From the NCBI GenBank assembly GCA_964502665.1, contig CAZCXP010000001.1:1-59002 (forward strand): a stretch of DNA of 59,002 bases, in the 5' to 3' direction. Position 1 is the stretch's first letter, and each line of letters opens with the position of its first letter. This DNA comes from SOKG01 sp964502665. GTDB lineage: Bacteria > Chloroflexota > Dehalococcoidia > SZUA-161. Of the stretch, positions 41,264 to 49,446 are shown one piece after another. The position numbers were made by a program, and so were the translations under genes. Under the pieces are notes generated by a model. That model made no database searches. It was not told where the DNA came from and saw only the letters and a list, made by a program, of their open reading frames with translations.

Positions 41264-41638
41264 TCAGCGGGCTTTCATCTCTGGACCCGCCTTGGCACGA
41301 ACTGCCTTGGCTTTGGCGCTGACCCAGCCGCACCACGGGCATCCCTCGTTGAGGAGTTCATCGAGGTGTACCCTCTTCCCACACTGGGGGCAGTCTTCCC
41401 TGTCAAGCATAGCCTCCTGCCAGGCAGCGGTCTCATGGTCTGTCCCCGAGGGAAACTCCAGACCATACTTGGCTGCCGTCTCGAAGGAAGCCAGGGCTGC
41501 CCTTATCTTAATGCCCAATAGCTCAACCCCGGCTACGGATACGGTGATGTCGGCGTTAATTAACAAGCCTTTGTCCAGGACCCGGTCGATTACATCGACC
41601 ATGGTTCCGCCCGATTCCCTTTCTGGCGTTAGTGCCAT
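41264..41638 (-). CDS. GvpA-domain protein with C-terminal zinc ribbon
   Basis: A 124-residue protein. Residues 13-60 are a full GvpA/GvpJ-type core: MVDVIDRVLDKGLLINADIT, then VSVAGVELLGIKIRAALASF and ETAAKYGL. After a linker comes a zinc ribbon, CPQCGKRVHLDELLNEGCPW then CGW (C83, C86, C100, C103). Known GvpJ/M/S proteins are minor, tip or nucleation variants of GvpA without zinc ribbons. The ribbon would project from the shell if the core is incorporated. It sits between the tandem ATPase and the double-ribbon gene. Confidence 0.85.
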   Translation of the reverse strand: MALTPERESGGTMVDVIDRVLDKGLLINADITVSVAGVELLGIKIRAALASFETAAKYGLEFPSGTDHETAAWQEAMLDREDCPQCGKRVHLDELLNEGCPWCGWVSAKAKAVRAKAGPEMKAR

Positions 41639-41750
41639 TTTCTGCCCCTTCTACTGCGACGATTCTGAATTGGCACCCTCTTTCTCCCCGGCGGGGGCTG
41701 CCGGTTCTCTATCCCTGACCCCCCTTACCTTACTTATAGATGTCTTTCTC

Positions 41751-43724
41751 CTATTTCTTTGCGTCCACCAGCACCTTTGCATACATGATTTCGGCGAGCT
41801 GGCCCAAGTGCTCCAGCCCCCTGATGTCATGGGGCAGCAAGGGGATGGGGATCACAGTGGTTTGTCCTCTCAGCCGCTCCACGATTTCCTCGATATGCTT
41901 TTGCTGGTTCCGCCTCTTGGCGGCGCAAAAGCCACACTCGGAGGGGGGGATTATCATATTGATGATGGTATGTCTCGAAGGGACTTTGAGGTTGGCCACA
42001 GAAGCGGAGAGGTCTCCCATCTCGGCTACCCCCATCTTCTCGGGGATGGTGACCATTACGAACTCAGTCTCCAGTGGATTGGCCAAGGCGTCCAGGGTAA
42101 TCCGTATATCCCGGGATAGCTCCACAAGGCGTTCAGTAGGTCCGGTCAGCTTCACTACCCCTTTGTACTTCAGGAGCACCTTGAAGATTGCCTTCAGCCA
42201 GTCCCTAATCAAGTGAGGGAGTTCAAGGAGGCGAATCAGATGCCCTGAGGGGGCTGAGTCCATAACATAGATGTCGTATTCCCCTTCTTTGCGCAGGTCC
42301 ATTATCCTCTTCAGGGCCATAAGCTCCTCCACCCCGGGGGGAATGACGTCAATAAGCTTTTCTATTATCTCCCGGTCGAAGGGGAGATCCATCCTAGCGC
42401 CGAGCATCTGCCGGAAGGCGTCACGTACATCATCCCGATACTCCTGCTTGAAATCCTCAAGCATTTGGGGGGCATCGATCTCCAGGGCATAGAGGTTACT
42501 CACCCCTGAAATCGGGGTGATTTCCCTCCCAATATGCTGCTCGAAGCTGTCGGAGAGGGAATGGGCGGGGTCGGCGGAGAAAACGAGGACCTTCTTATCA
42601 GGATTATGTCCGGCCAGATAAAGAGCATTAGCGGCAGCTACTGTCGTCTTTCCTACCCCTCCTTTGCCGCCGAAGATGATAAGATTGGGCGCCTCTCTTT
42701 CCAGAAGGTCACGGAGATTCCCCCGAGGAAGGGAGAAAGCCTGGGGCGCGAACTCAACCTTAGCCGGGGCGGGCTTATATTCCGCTTCACTAAAGAGGAG
42801 CCTGCTGTATTCGGTCAAGCCCTCTGTCCCCCCTATGTCGTGGGGGAACAAGGGCATCCACACAAGATTATAAGCAGCAAATTTCTCCCTTATCTCCCGC
42901 ACATACCCTTCTTTCTCCCCCCACCTTGCTGAGCAGAAGGGGCACTCACGCCGCTCCTCGATGACCCGATTGACAATGATGCTGTTGACCGCAATGTTGT
43001 GCTCCCTCAAACCCTTGACGGATCTTTCTGTCTCGAAGATGCTCATCGGCTCAGGGATGGTCACCGGAACAAACTCGCTTGCGGTGGCATTGCTCAGGAG
43101 CTGCCTTACCCTGCGCACATCCTCCTTTTGAGCGGCGATATACTGATCACACTCATCCCTTTTATCTCTGCGGGTCAGGGATTTGAGCACATAGTGGTAT
43201 TTATCCATCATCAATTCCATAACGCCGGCAAACTGCTCCATACGCTCGGGCAGGGAGAGAAGCACAAGGGTATGTCCGGTGGGGGCGGTATCCAGAATAA
43301 TCAGACCATATTTCCCCGCTTTCAGCAGGTCGGCGATCTTGGTTATAGCCATGAGCTCATCGAGGCCGGGCAGGCTTTGAGCGAAAAAGGACTCTATGTC
43401 GTCCCTGTCAAATACAGTTCCCCGGTTGGCTATCTCCTTTATCACATCGCCGTTTCTCTCCATATGTTCCTGGTAGAGCTGGTTGGCATCTATCTCGAGT
43501 GCCCAGACATTCTGCACAACGGGGGTCATCTTATTGCCGATGGCGATGTCGAAGCTGTCCCCCAGGGAGTGGGCGGGGTCGGTGGAGATAACCAGTATCC
43601 TCTTTTTGGGGTCGAGCCCGTGGAAATGGAGGGCGGCAGCCGCAGCCGAGGTTGTCTTGCCTGTGCCCCCTTTGCCGCCGAAGATAATGAGCTTGAGATT
43701 GGGATTAGCCAGAAGGGCGGCCAC
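41751..43724 (-). CDS. Tandem ArsA/Get3-like ATPase of the gas vesicle locus
   Basis: A 657-residue protein of two homologous halves. The P-loops are GGKGGTGKTT (16-25) and GGKGGVGKTT (353-362); VISTDPAHSLGDSFD and VFSADPAHSLSDSFE follow. Each half has a switch region with LDTAPTGHT or MDSAPSGHL, and a CxxC near its end (ECPFCSARW, ECGFCAAKR). Get3 uses such a CxxC zinc site for dimerisation when it targets tail-anchored membrane proteins. The arsenite-binding cysteine pattern of ArsA is not apparent, nor are ars genes nearby. A targeting or chaperone role for hydrophobic GvpA-type proteins is a reasonable inference. Its GTG start overlaps the gvpG stop. Confidence 0.85.
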   Translation of the reverse strand: MAALLANPNLKLIIFGGKGGTGKTTSAAAAALHFHGLDPKKRILVISTDPAHSLGDSFDIAIGNKMTPVVQNVWALEIDANQLYQEHMERNGDVIKEIANRGTVFDRDDIESFFAQSLPGLDELMAITKIADLLKAGKYGLIILDTAPTGHTLVLLSLPERMEQFAGVMELMMDKYHYVLKSLTRRDKRDECDQYIAAQKEDVRRVRQLLSNATASEFVPVTIPEPMSIFETERSVKGLREHNIAVNSIIVNRVIEERRECPFCSARWGEKEGYVREIREKFAAYNLVWMPLFPHDIGGTEGLTEYSRLLFSEAEYKPAPAKVEFAPQAFSLPRGNLRDLLEREAPNLIIFGGKGGVGKTTVAAANALYLAGHNPDKKVLVFSADPAHSLSDSFEQHIGREITPISGVSNLYALEIDAPQMLEDFKQEYRDDVRDAFRQMLGARMDLPFDREIIEKLIDVIPPGVEELMALKRIMDLRKEGEYDIYVMDSAPSGHLIRLLELPHLIRDWLKAIFKVLLKYKGVVKLTGPTERLVELSRDIRITLDALANPLETEFVMVTIPEKMGVAEMGDLSASVANLKVPSRHTIINMIIPPSECGFCAAKRRNQQKHIEEIVERLRGQTTVIPIPLLPHDIRGLEHLGQLAEIMYAKVLVDAKK

Positions 43725-43993
43725 TATTCTTCAGCCCCCTCTGCTTTACGTTTACGGCGGCGACCTTCCTCCAGCCTTTCCATCAGGGCGGCTTCCGCCG
43801 CCATGTACTCCTCCTCGGTTATCTCCTCCACCTCCAAGCTCATCTGGAGTTCCAGGAGCTTCTGCTTTATCTTCTCCTCTCCCCAGCGCTCTTCCTCAGC
43901 CATCTCCCGAATCCTGTCGCAAATCTGGGCAAACATGTTCAGCGGAGCCATCGCCATATCGAAGGCCACCGCCCCCAGGAGTAGCATTACCAT
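43724..43993 (-). CDS. gvpG: Gas vesicle protein GvpG
   Basis: An 89-residue GvpG. The hydrophobic start LLLGAVAFDMAMAPLNMFAQ is followed by a charged coiled helix with ELQMSLEVEEITEEEYMAAE, the family hallmark. GvpG is an accessory protein that interacts with GvpF/L during assembly. It overlaps the upstream GvpF/L gene by 7 bp. Confidence 0.9.
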   Translation of the reverse strand: MVMLLLGAVAFDMAMAPLNMFAQICDRIREMAEEERWGEEKIKQKLLELQMSLEVEEITEEEYMAAEAALMERLEEGRRRKRKAEGAEE

Positions 43994-44772
43994 TGTTTTC
44001 TTACCCCCTCACCTTTTCTAACCTCCTCCCAGCGGATCACTATATTGACGAAGTTGAATATTGGAGCGGGACCAATGTAGCTGAGTTTCATCCTCCCGGC
44101 ATACTTAGCCCTCAGCTCCTCTATCCTGTCATCAAATTCCTTCTCCCGGCCTCTATCAACCAGGAAGGCAGCATTCAGGAACATGTTATCGCCAAAGGGC
44201 GTATTGAGCTTGGAATCGGCAGCGATCTTGTTCAGGGGTTGAAGTAGTGAGGCTGCCTCCTTCTCCTTCTTTTTCTCCAAAGCATCCTTGACCAGCTCTC
44301 CCACCCGAATCATGCTGTCCCGGGTTGGCTTGCGGGCTGCCCTGCTTCTTAACGCTCTGATGTCGCCCCTTTCCTCCACGATCTCGGCGAAGATAGCATC
44401 CATATCAAGCCACAGCGCCTTCACTCCCAGCTCAACCTTGTTATCCATATCGTGGAGCAGGTCTTTGAATTCCCGGTCTCTCCTGCGCAGAATGTCCCGC
44501 ACTTCCTGAGCACTACCGGCGACTGTGCCGAATCTCACCGGGAGGACGGTATTCCCCTCGCTCATCACCTTCTCAATGGCCTTCTCATGAGCGATGGCAT
44601 TCGCTCTGGTGGTGGCATACTCCCTTATCGGGGCATCGCTGATGACCGCACTAAGGTCATTGTAGGAGATGGTGGTAACGGGATCGCCTCTCCCGCCAAT
44701 GCCAAGAGAGCCGAAGTTTCTTGCTTCACTGCTTTCGATAATGCAGTAGAGGTATTTACCTTCCTCAACCAC
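43987..44772 (-). CDS. Gas vesicle protein GvpF/GvpL
   Basis: A 261-residue GvpF/L. The family start YLYCIIESSEARNFGSLGIG, then ISYNDLSAVISD, NTVLPVRFGTVAGSAQEV and a final RMKLSYIGPAPIFNFVNIVI, shows the standard architecture throughout. These proteins form complexes with GvpA and other accessory proteins early in assembly. GTG 44772 follows GGAGGGAGTAG. It lies 5 bp after the GvpF-DnaJ gene. Confidence 0.92.
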   Translation of the reverse strand: MVEEGKYLYCIIESSEARNFGSLGIGGRGDPVTTISYNDLSAVISDAPIREYATTRANAIAHEKAIEKVMSEGNTVLPVRFGTVAGSAQEVRDILRRRDREFKDLLHDMDNKVELGVKALWLDMDAIFAEIVEERGDIRALRSRAARKPTRDSMIRVGELVKDALEKKKEKEAASLLQPLNKIAADSKLNTPFGDNMFLNAAFLVDRGREKEFDDRIEELRAKYAGRMKLSYIGPAPIFNFVNIVIRWEEVRKGEGVRKQW

Positions 44773-44777
44773 TTCAG

Positions 44778-45791
44778 CTACTCCCTCCTTCCGACCCCGA
44801 CTAGGTCTACCTTAACAAAGGCCCTGGCATCTTTTTTTTGAGAAGAGAACCTCTCTCCTCCGCAGTATTCAGCGAGAAGCTGATAGGCCCAGGATACATC
44901 CTCAAACCTCTTTCGGACTGCAACATCGCCGGGGTGCTTATCGGGGTGACACTCTGAGGACAGATTCCAGTAAGCCTCCTTGATCTGGGACAGAGTAGCC
45001 TCCTGGCTCAAGCCCAGTATCTTGCTTGCCCTTACGATTTCCTCCAAGTCAGCCTTCTTGACCTCAACGGTGCCGAAGCTATAGGGTGGTAGAGGGCCCA
45101 CCTGTCTGAAGTTCAATCTACCGTCGTATGTACGGTCTATCTCATCAAGCCTCTGGTCAAAGGCCTCCTGACCGGCTTTTTGGATCAGGAAAGCGGTGTT
45201 AATGATCATTGTGGCATCCAGGGTATCGTGGAGGCGGAAATCCTCAGAGACTTCGGCGAGGGCAGCGATTATCTCTGGAGCAAGCAGCTCTTTCTTCTTG
45301 CTTAGAAAGCCTTCAACCATTCGCCCCAGCTTCACCCTGTCTTCCGCCGAGGGCTGGGGACCGAGGCTTTGCTTGAACCTTATGATTTCCTCCTCCTGCG
45401 AGATGTCCTTGAACACCGAATCTTTATTCCAGATCGCAACCACATCGAACTCCACCTTCCCCTCCATAGCTTCAAGGGCATCTTTAAACTTGGGATAGCC
45501 CTTTTCCAAGATCCCTTTTACCTCTTCAGCGCTGCCGGCGGTGGTCCCGAACTTAAGGGGAATAATAGTATGCTCTCTCATTATCCTCTCAATGACGGAT
45601 TGGTGGCCAAAGAGGTAGCGCACTATCTCCTCCTTGCGGAGGGTAGCGAGCGGAGCGGGTAATGAATCGCTTACTACCGCTGCCAGGTCCAGGTAGATGA
45701 TGGTATAGACTTCATCCCGGCCACCGATCCCGATGGGGCCGAAGTTCTTCCCCTTCTCGGTTTGAATCACGCCATAGATATAGTTACTCAC
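44778..45791 (-). CDS. GvpF/GvpL protein fused to a C-terminal J domain
   Basis: A 337-residue fusion. Residues 1-245 are a complete GvpF/L domain (YIYGVIQTEKGKNFGPIGIG, TIIPLKFGTTAGSAEEV, LNFRQVGPLPPYSFGTVEVK). Residues about 254-310 form a J domain: ILGLSQEATLSQIKEAYWNL, then the invariant HPD in SECHPDKHPGD and RFEDVSWAYQLLAE. J domains stimulate Hsp70 ATPase, and a dnaK gene is present in the same locus (33884-35620). The fusion would bring DnaK to nascent GvpA complexes. GTG 45791 sits behind GGGGGAGGACAGG. Confidence 0.9.
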   Translation of the reverse strand: MSNYIYGVIQTEKGKNFGPIGIGGRDEVYTIIYLDLAAVVSDSLPAPLATLRKEEIVRYLFGHQSVIERIMREHTIIPLKFGTTAGSAEEVKGILEKGYPKFKDALEAMEGKVEFDVVAIWNKDSVFKDISQEEEIIRFKQSLGPQPSAEDRVKLGRMVEGFLSKKKELLAPEIIAALAEVSEDFRLHDTLDATMIINTAFLIQKAGQEAFDQRLDEIDRTYDGRLNFRQVGPLPPYSFGTVEVKKADLEEIVRASKILGLSQEATLSQIKEAYWNLSSECHPDKHPGDVAVRKRFEDVSWAYQLLAEYCGGERFSSQKKDARAFVKVDLVGVGRRE

Positions 45792-45816
45792 CCCTGTCCT
45801 CCCCCAGTATCCGTTC

Positions 45817-46017
45817 TCATACCCTGACTTTGGTTACGAAACCGGTGCCCTGACATCTAATGCAGTAGAGGGGACTCCCCGCGAACGGCACCGCGAGCGC
45901 TCTTTCAAGATAGCTGCGTTTCCCTTTCCCCCTGCAGTAGACGCACTCAACACCTGCTTTGCCTTTTTTCCCTACCTGCCCTTCACCGTTTCTTCCCCCT
46001 TGGGGGTGATAACGCAC
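45817..46017 (-). CDS. Small protein with DnaJ-type CxxCxGxG zinc motifs
   Basis: A frame of up to 66 residues with two knuckles, CVYCRGKG and CIRCQGTG, the CxxCxGxG pattern of the DnaJ cysteine-rich region. It lies directly upstream of the GvpF-DnaJ gene. The start is uncertain: GTG 46017 overlaps the previous gene by 46 bp and has no clear site. It may complement the fused J domain, giving a split DnaJ. Confidence 0.55.
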   Translation of the reverse strand: MRYHPQGGRNGEGQVGKKGKAGVECVYCRGKGKRSYLERALAVPFAGSPLYCIRCQGTGFVTKVRV

Positions 46018-46184
46018 GTCCCAGAAGCGAGGTAGTCGATATAGTCGGCTTTCCCCAGGGAACGGCAGACAGTATTGATGTAGGAGGTGTTACGACCCAT
46101 TTTGCGAGCCAGCGCTCTCACATCGATCCTGCCTCCAGCCTCACTGATCCTTTTCAGGGCCTCTGCTTCAGTCCCACTTGGCAT
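45972..46184 (-). CDS. Small winged-helix-like protein
   Basis: A 70-residue protein with the pattern of a winged helix: ALKRISEAGGRIDVRALARK, then MGRNTSYINTVCRSLGKADY, and a beta wing ending in SGTCVITPKGEETVKGR. The ITPKG turn is typical of archaeal-type and bacterial transcription regulators. It could regulate the locus. ATG 46184 follows AGGAGGGAG. Confidence 0.55.
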   Translation of the reverse strand: MPSGTEAEALKRISEAGGRIDVRALARKMGRNTSYINTVCRSLGKADYIDYLASGTCVITPKGEETVKGR

Positions 46185-46199
46185 TTTCTCCCTCCTGCG

Positions 46200-46862
46200 T
46201 CATAATTTCTTGGTCCGGGAACACTCCTCCAGCTCCTCCGGGGTTATCCGGTGATAGCTCTTCAGGTTGAGCTGGGCATCCAGCTCGGCATGGTACAGGC
46301 CGAGCAGCTCGCCCCACCCCCAGCGGAGCATAAACTGGCTCTTCTCCAAGGCGATGACGATTAAATTCCAGCCATCCTGGGTCACCTTGTCCACCAGGCA
46401 GCTGACCCCGCCAATGGTCCAGAACTGATCTCCCTTTGATTCATCGAAAAACTCGTCCCTGGCCATAAGATGGACGAGCTTCTGCAGCATTCCCATTTCT
46501 CTGCGAATAAGTCCTCTTTTCTCTTCCTCCCTCTCTTTCCAGCGGGCCGCTTCGTGCTCCAGGGCGACAGCGCGGGGATCGGGCAGCGGCCTTCCCAAAG
46601 CCAGCGCCTTTTCTCTGGCTACTGCTTTTCTCAACATGACAGCCAGGGTGGCTGAATTCGCTCTTCTCCCTTCCTTCCTGCTCTCCGGCCGGTCCTTCTC
46701 CGCCCACCGGGCCAGCCCCTGCTGCAGCCAGCCAGCTATCCCCAAATCCTGGGGCTGCCCCTCTATTCTTGCCCCCGTTTTCACGTCCCTCAACGGCGTA
46801 ACTTCCATAGAGGGGGCACCCCTCTCCCTTTGCTCCTGCCTCTTCTTGTACTCCTCGTCCAT
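46200..46862 (-). CDS. Unknown gas vesicle locus protein
   Basis: A protein of about 220 residues I do not recognise. The first 130 residues are charged and helical (EKDRPESRKEGRRANSATLA). The C-terminal 90 are compact and hydrophobic, with aromatic positions (DQFWTIGGVSCLVDKVTQDG, LRWGWGELLGLYHAEL). It has no membrane helix or metal motif. It is enclosed by gvp genes on both sides with short spacing, so a role in assembly is likely. ATG 46862 (close to GGGAGG) or GTG 46874 may start it. Confidence 0.55.
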   Translation of the reverse strand: MDEEYKKRQEQRERGAPSMEVTPLRDVKTGARIEGQPQDLGIAGWLQQGLARWAEKDRPESRKEGRRANSATLAVMLRKAVAREKALALGRPLPDPRAVALEHEAARWKEREEEKRGLIRREMGMLQKLVHLMARDEFFDESKGDQFWTIGGVSCLVDKVTQDGWNLIVIALEKSQFMLRWGWGELLGLYHAELDAQLNLKSYHRITPEELEECSRTKKL

Positions 46863-46964
46863 TACCCTCCCCACATCCTGGCTAGCTCGCTGCTTGTATT
46901 CTTTGTGACCCGCCTCCCTTGCCCCCGATAGCTCTGAGGCTCCCGCTCCATTACCACGAACCTT

Positions 46965-47282
46965 TCAGTAGTCTACGCTCATTCGCTTCCAGCTCTTCCT
47001 GTTGGTAGGTGCTTCTCTCACGTTTTCTTTGCCCTTCTGGTCCTCCTGGCCTGATGATTCCCTCAGTTCCTCCATTCTTGCGTCTATGGTCTGAAGGCGG
47101 CTGCTAATTCCTTCGCATCTCTTCTCCACCTGCGCCAGTTCCTTTCCCAGCCGCTCCTTTTCTTTGTGCAACATATACAATTCCAAGTAAACATCGTTCT
47201 GCCCTCGATGCGAAGCCTGCAAGCTCCGAGGCTTCAAAGTCCTGATACCTTCCATGCCGCGAGGTTTCCCAACAGAATTCAT
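46965..47282 (-). CDS. Coiled-coil protein of the gas vesicle locus
   Basis: A 105-residue hydrophilic protein with a long coiled coil (LHKEKERLGKELAQVEKRCE, ISSRLQTIDARMEELRES) and disordered ends. Coiled-coil proteins of this kind (GvpI-, GvpQ-like and others) are frequent but poorly conserved in gvp loci. ATG 47282 has AGGAGG at a spacing of nine. Confidence 0.5.
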   Translation of the reverse strand: MNSVGKPRGMEGIRTLKPRSLQASHRGQNDVYLELYMLHKEKERLGKELAQVEKRCEGISSRLQTIDARMEELRESSGQEDQKGKENVREAPTNRKSWKRMSVDY

Positions 47283-47305
47283 GACAGATTTCCTCCTGCC
47301 AAGAC

Positions 47306-47476
47306 CTATCTAACGTTTTCCCTTTGGGAAATTATCAGGTTCTTGGCTTTGCCGGCCCCGGTGAGCTTGATTTCCACAAGCTGCCCTAGTTTGAGCTTGG
47401 CCTGGGTGCGGATATTGGCCGGGACGGGAATCCTTCCCTGATTATCAACCTTGGAGAAGGCACGGACGAGGATCAC
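47306..47476 (-). CDS. AbrB/SpoVT-like (MazE-type) DNA-binding domain protein
   Basis: A 56-residue frame from GTG 47476, behind GGAGGTGCTCAG. It reads ILVRAFSKVDNQGRIPVPAN, then LGQLVEIKLTGAGKAKNLII. The pattern V(D)xxGRIxVPxxIR followed by LxxGxxVEI is the swapped-hairpin AbrB fold used by transition-state regulators and antitoxins. It lies between gvpN and the coiled-coil gene, 13 bp after the gvpN stop. It may regulate the locus. No toxin gene is adjacent. Confidence 0.65.
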   Translation of the reverse strand: MILVRAFSKVDNQGRIPVPANIRTQAKLKLGQLVEIKLTGAGKAKNLIISQRENVR

Positions 47477-47489
47477 CTGAGCACCTCCG

Positions 47490-48410
47490 TTAACGGTATT
47501 TGGCGACCAGCTCCCTGACTGCCTCCTTGACTTTCTCTTGACTGCTCCTGCTGCCCACCCGGCTCGTCTCCGAGGCGAGGATGTCCTGGCACATCCGGGC
47601 GAAGAGCCCGTTCCTGGCGCTGGCAGAGATGCCTTTAAGCTTCAGTGACTTGGCAATCATGATGCAGCCGCGGACGGTGGGGGCAAACTCGCATTTCCCC
47701 GATTCCCTCAGATCCCGAACGATGCTTACGATCTTATCCGCGTCACGCCGAGATACGCCTGACTTGGCTTCGGTGATGGCGATCTCCGTTTCCTTATCAA
47801 AGAAATCGAGGTCAATGGTTACCATTCGGTCACGGAGGGCATCCTGGCTGCGATAGACCCCGGCATACTCCTCAGGATTGGAGGTGAACAGGGCGGTGAA
47901 ATCGGGGTGAACCCTGAGGTAGCTCTCCTCCACCCCCCTCGAGGCGGGCAGGTCCATCATCTTCTCCTGAAGCACGGAGAGGAGGACGTTGTTTGCCTCG
48001 GGGCGGGACCTGGTGAACTCATCGTAGATGAGGGTAAACCCATAGCGGCAGGCTACGGTCAGGCGGTCGTCGATCCATTTCTTGCTCATATCCTCCTCGG
48101 TCTTGAGCACCGAGTGGATAAAGTTGTCGATAATCTTCCTGCGGTGGTAGCCATATTCTCCACCTACCAGGTCCGAGGTGCTGAACTCCTCATCGCCGTG
48201 GATCATCACCACCGGTCGCCCGATTTTGGAAGCCACATGCATGGCCAGGGTTGTCTTTCCCGTTCCCGTTGTCCCCCTGAAGTGGACGGGAAAGCCGGCG
48301 GCGACATAGGTCAGAGCGCGGTCAGTTACATCCTTTACCAGGTTGGTCTCGACGAAATTCTGGAGCGGCCTCGGCTCCAGGACGGTGGTCATCTCGTGTA
48401 CCGTTGTCAT
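47490..48410 (-). CDS. gvpN: Gas vesicle AAA+ ATPase GvpN
   Basis: A 306-residue GvpN, MoxR-like AAA+. Walker A is RGTTGTGKTTLAMHVA, followed by GDEEFSTSDLVGG. Walker B is LIYDEFTRSRPEANNVLLSV; sensor 1 is FTSNPEEYAG and the arginine region RDRMVTIDLDF. GvpN is required for vesicle growth in many organisms. ATG 48410 is supported by GGGAGGTGATTGAGC. Confidence 0.93.
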   Translation of the reverse strand: MTTVHEMTTVLEPRPLQNFVETNLVKDVTDRALTYVAAGFPVHFRGTTGTGKTTLAMHVASKIGRPVVMIHGDEEFSTSDLVGGEYGYHRRKIIDNFIHSVLKTEEDMSKKWIDDRLTVACRYGFTLIYDEFTRSRPEANNVLLSVLQEKMMDLPASRGVEESYLRVHPDFTALFTSNPEEYAGVYRSQDALRDRMVTIDLDFFDKETEIAITEAKSGVSRRDADKIVSIVRDLRESGKCEFAPTVRGCIMIAKSLKLKGISASARNGLFARMCQDILASETSRVGSRSSQEKVKEAVRELVAKYR

Positions 48411-48558
48411 GCTCAATCACCTCCCTTCTATCTTCTGGCAGCTACAAAGCCCCTGGCTCAATACTCGGGGCACACCTATCTTTCCCCCTCAACAGGGGTG
48501 GGGAGAGCATCGCTGGGCGCGAGGGGAAGGCCTGCAGGAGAGGTTCGCCATTGGAAGC

Positions 48559-49422
48559 TCATGGTCTTCCGGCTGGGAAATAGAGCAGGCCCTCTTTCTT
48601 GATCTTGCCCGCGTCAAGCAGCATCCGGGTGATATTGCCCAGCTTCACTCTCGCCTCTCCGGTAGCTTCTGTCATTTCAGCGAGCTTCATCCCCTCCGCG
48701 TGCTCCACGATTAGGTCCAGTATCCTGTTCTCCAGCTTCTGCTTATCCTGCGGGACCGCCTGCGCTGACATCTCTTCCTCCGCTGCTGCAGCGACAGGCG
48801 GCTTAACCGGACGAGGCGCTGCCACGCCCCTTTTGGCCTGCATGCTGGCCACCAGGTCTCGCCAGGCCGCTGCGGTCTCAGCCGAATCCCTCCCGAAGCT
48901 TTCTACAAGGTCTCTAGCCTCAGAGCGGATGCTGATGACCTCATCTGCTCTCTCCTTTGCCTCGGCCGCTCTCTCCCTAGCCTCCGCCTGACTCGCCTTC
49001 TTCCTCTCCATCTCAGCCATAGCGATCTGTTGCTTCTCTTTGGCCAGTTGTGCCTTAAGCTGAGTGCTCATCTCGGAGCGCGCCTCGTTGAAGCTAAGGA
49101 GCAGGGCAATAGCCTCACCTCTTATTTCATCTACTTCCTCCGCCCTCTTCTTTGCCTCCGCTGCCCTCTGTTTTGCATCGGCCTGACACACCTTCTTCCT
49201 CGCCATCTCAGCCCTTTCCAGGTCTTGCTTCTCTTTGGCCAGTTGTGCCTTAAGCCTGGCGCCCATCTGGGAGTGAGCCTTATCGAAGTTCCGGAGCAGG
49301 GCAGCAGTCTCATTTCCTATCTCGGCAACCCGCTTGGTACTCTCCTCCTGCGCTTGAGCCCTATGGTCGTGTGCTTGAGCAATATTCTGGGTCAGACTTC
49401 TGACGTCACTTGCCCTTGACAT
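48559..49422 (-). CDS. GvpC-like helical repeat protein with C-terminal winged helix
   Basis: A 287-residue, mostly helical protein. A 65-residue unit begins at residues 32, 97 and 162 (VAEIGNETAALLRNFDKAHS; VDEIRGEAIALLLSFNEARS; VISIRSEARDLVESFGRDSA). It contains alanine/glutamine/lysine-rich stretches such as LKAQLAKEKQ and RAAEAK. Two GvpC-type 33-residue helices would make about this length, and GvpC forms an outer scaffold on the gas vesicle. The C-terminal 65 residues look like a winged helix (ENRILDLIVEHAEGMKLAEM, then ITRMLLDAGKIKKEGLLYF). GvpC with a winged helix is not usual. Confidence 0.6.
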   Translation of the reverse strand: MSRASDVRSLTQNIAQAHDHRAQAQEESTKRVAEIGNETAALLRNFDKAHSQMGARLKAQLAKEKQDLERAEMARKKVCQADAKQRAAEAKKRAEEVDEIRGEAIALLLSFNEARSEMSTQLKAQLAKEKQQIAMAEMERKKASQAEARERAAEAKERADEVISIRSEARDLVESFGRDSAETAAAWRDLVASMQAKRGVAAPRPVKPPVAAAAEEEMSAQAVPQDKQKLENRILDLIVEHAEGMKLAEMTEATGEARVKLGNITRMLLDAGKIKKEGLLYFPAGRP

Positions 49423-49446
49423 TTCCTTCCCTCCTTTGATACTTGA

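Noticed and set aside
41751..43724. Arsenical resistance pump ATPase
   Set aside because: Although ArsA-like in fold, it has Get3-like CxxC motifs, no arsB/arsD/arsR neighbour and lies inside the gas vesicle operon.
47306..47476. Toxin-antitoxin module for the AbrB/MazE-like protein
   Set aside because: No PemK, VapC or other toxin-like gene is adjacent; both neighbours belong to the gas vesicle set.
48559..49422. Generic coiled-coil or antisense frames with long open reading
   Set aside because: Long open frames on the opposite strand exist here, but they mirror the repeat-rich codon pattern of the minus-strand gene and lack ribosome sites.
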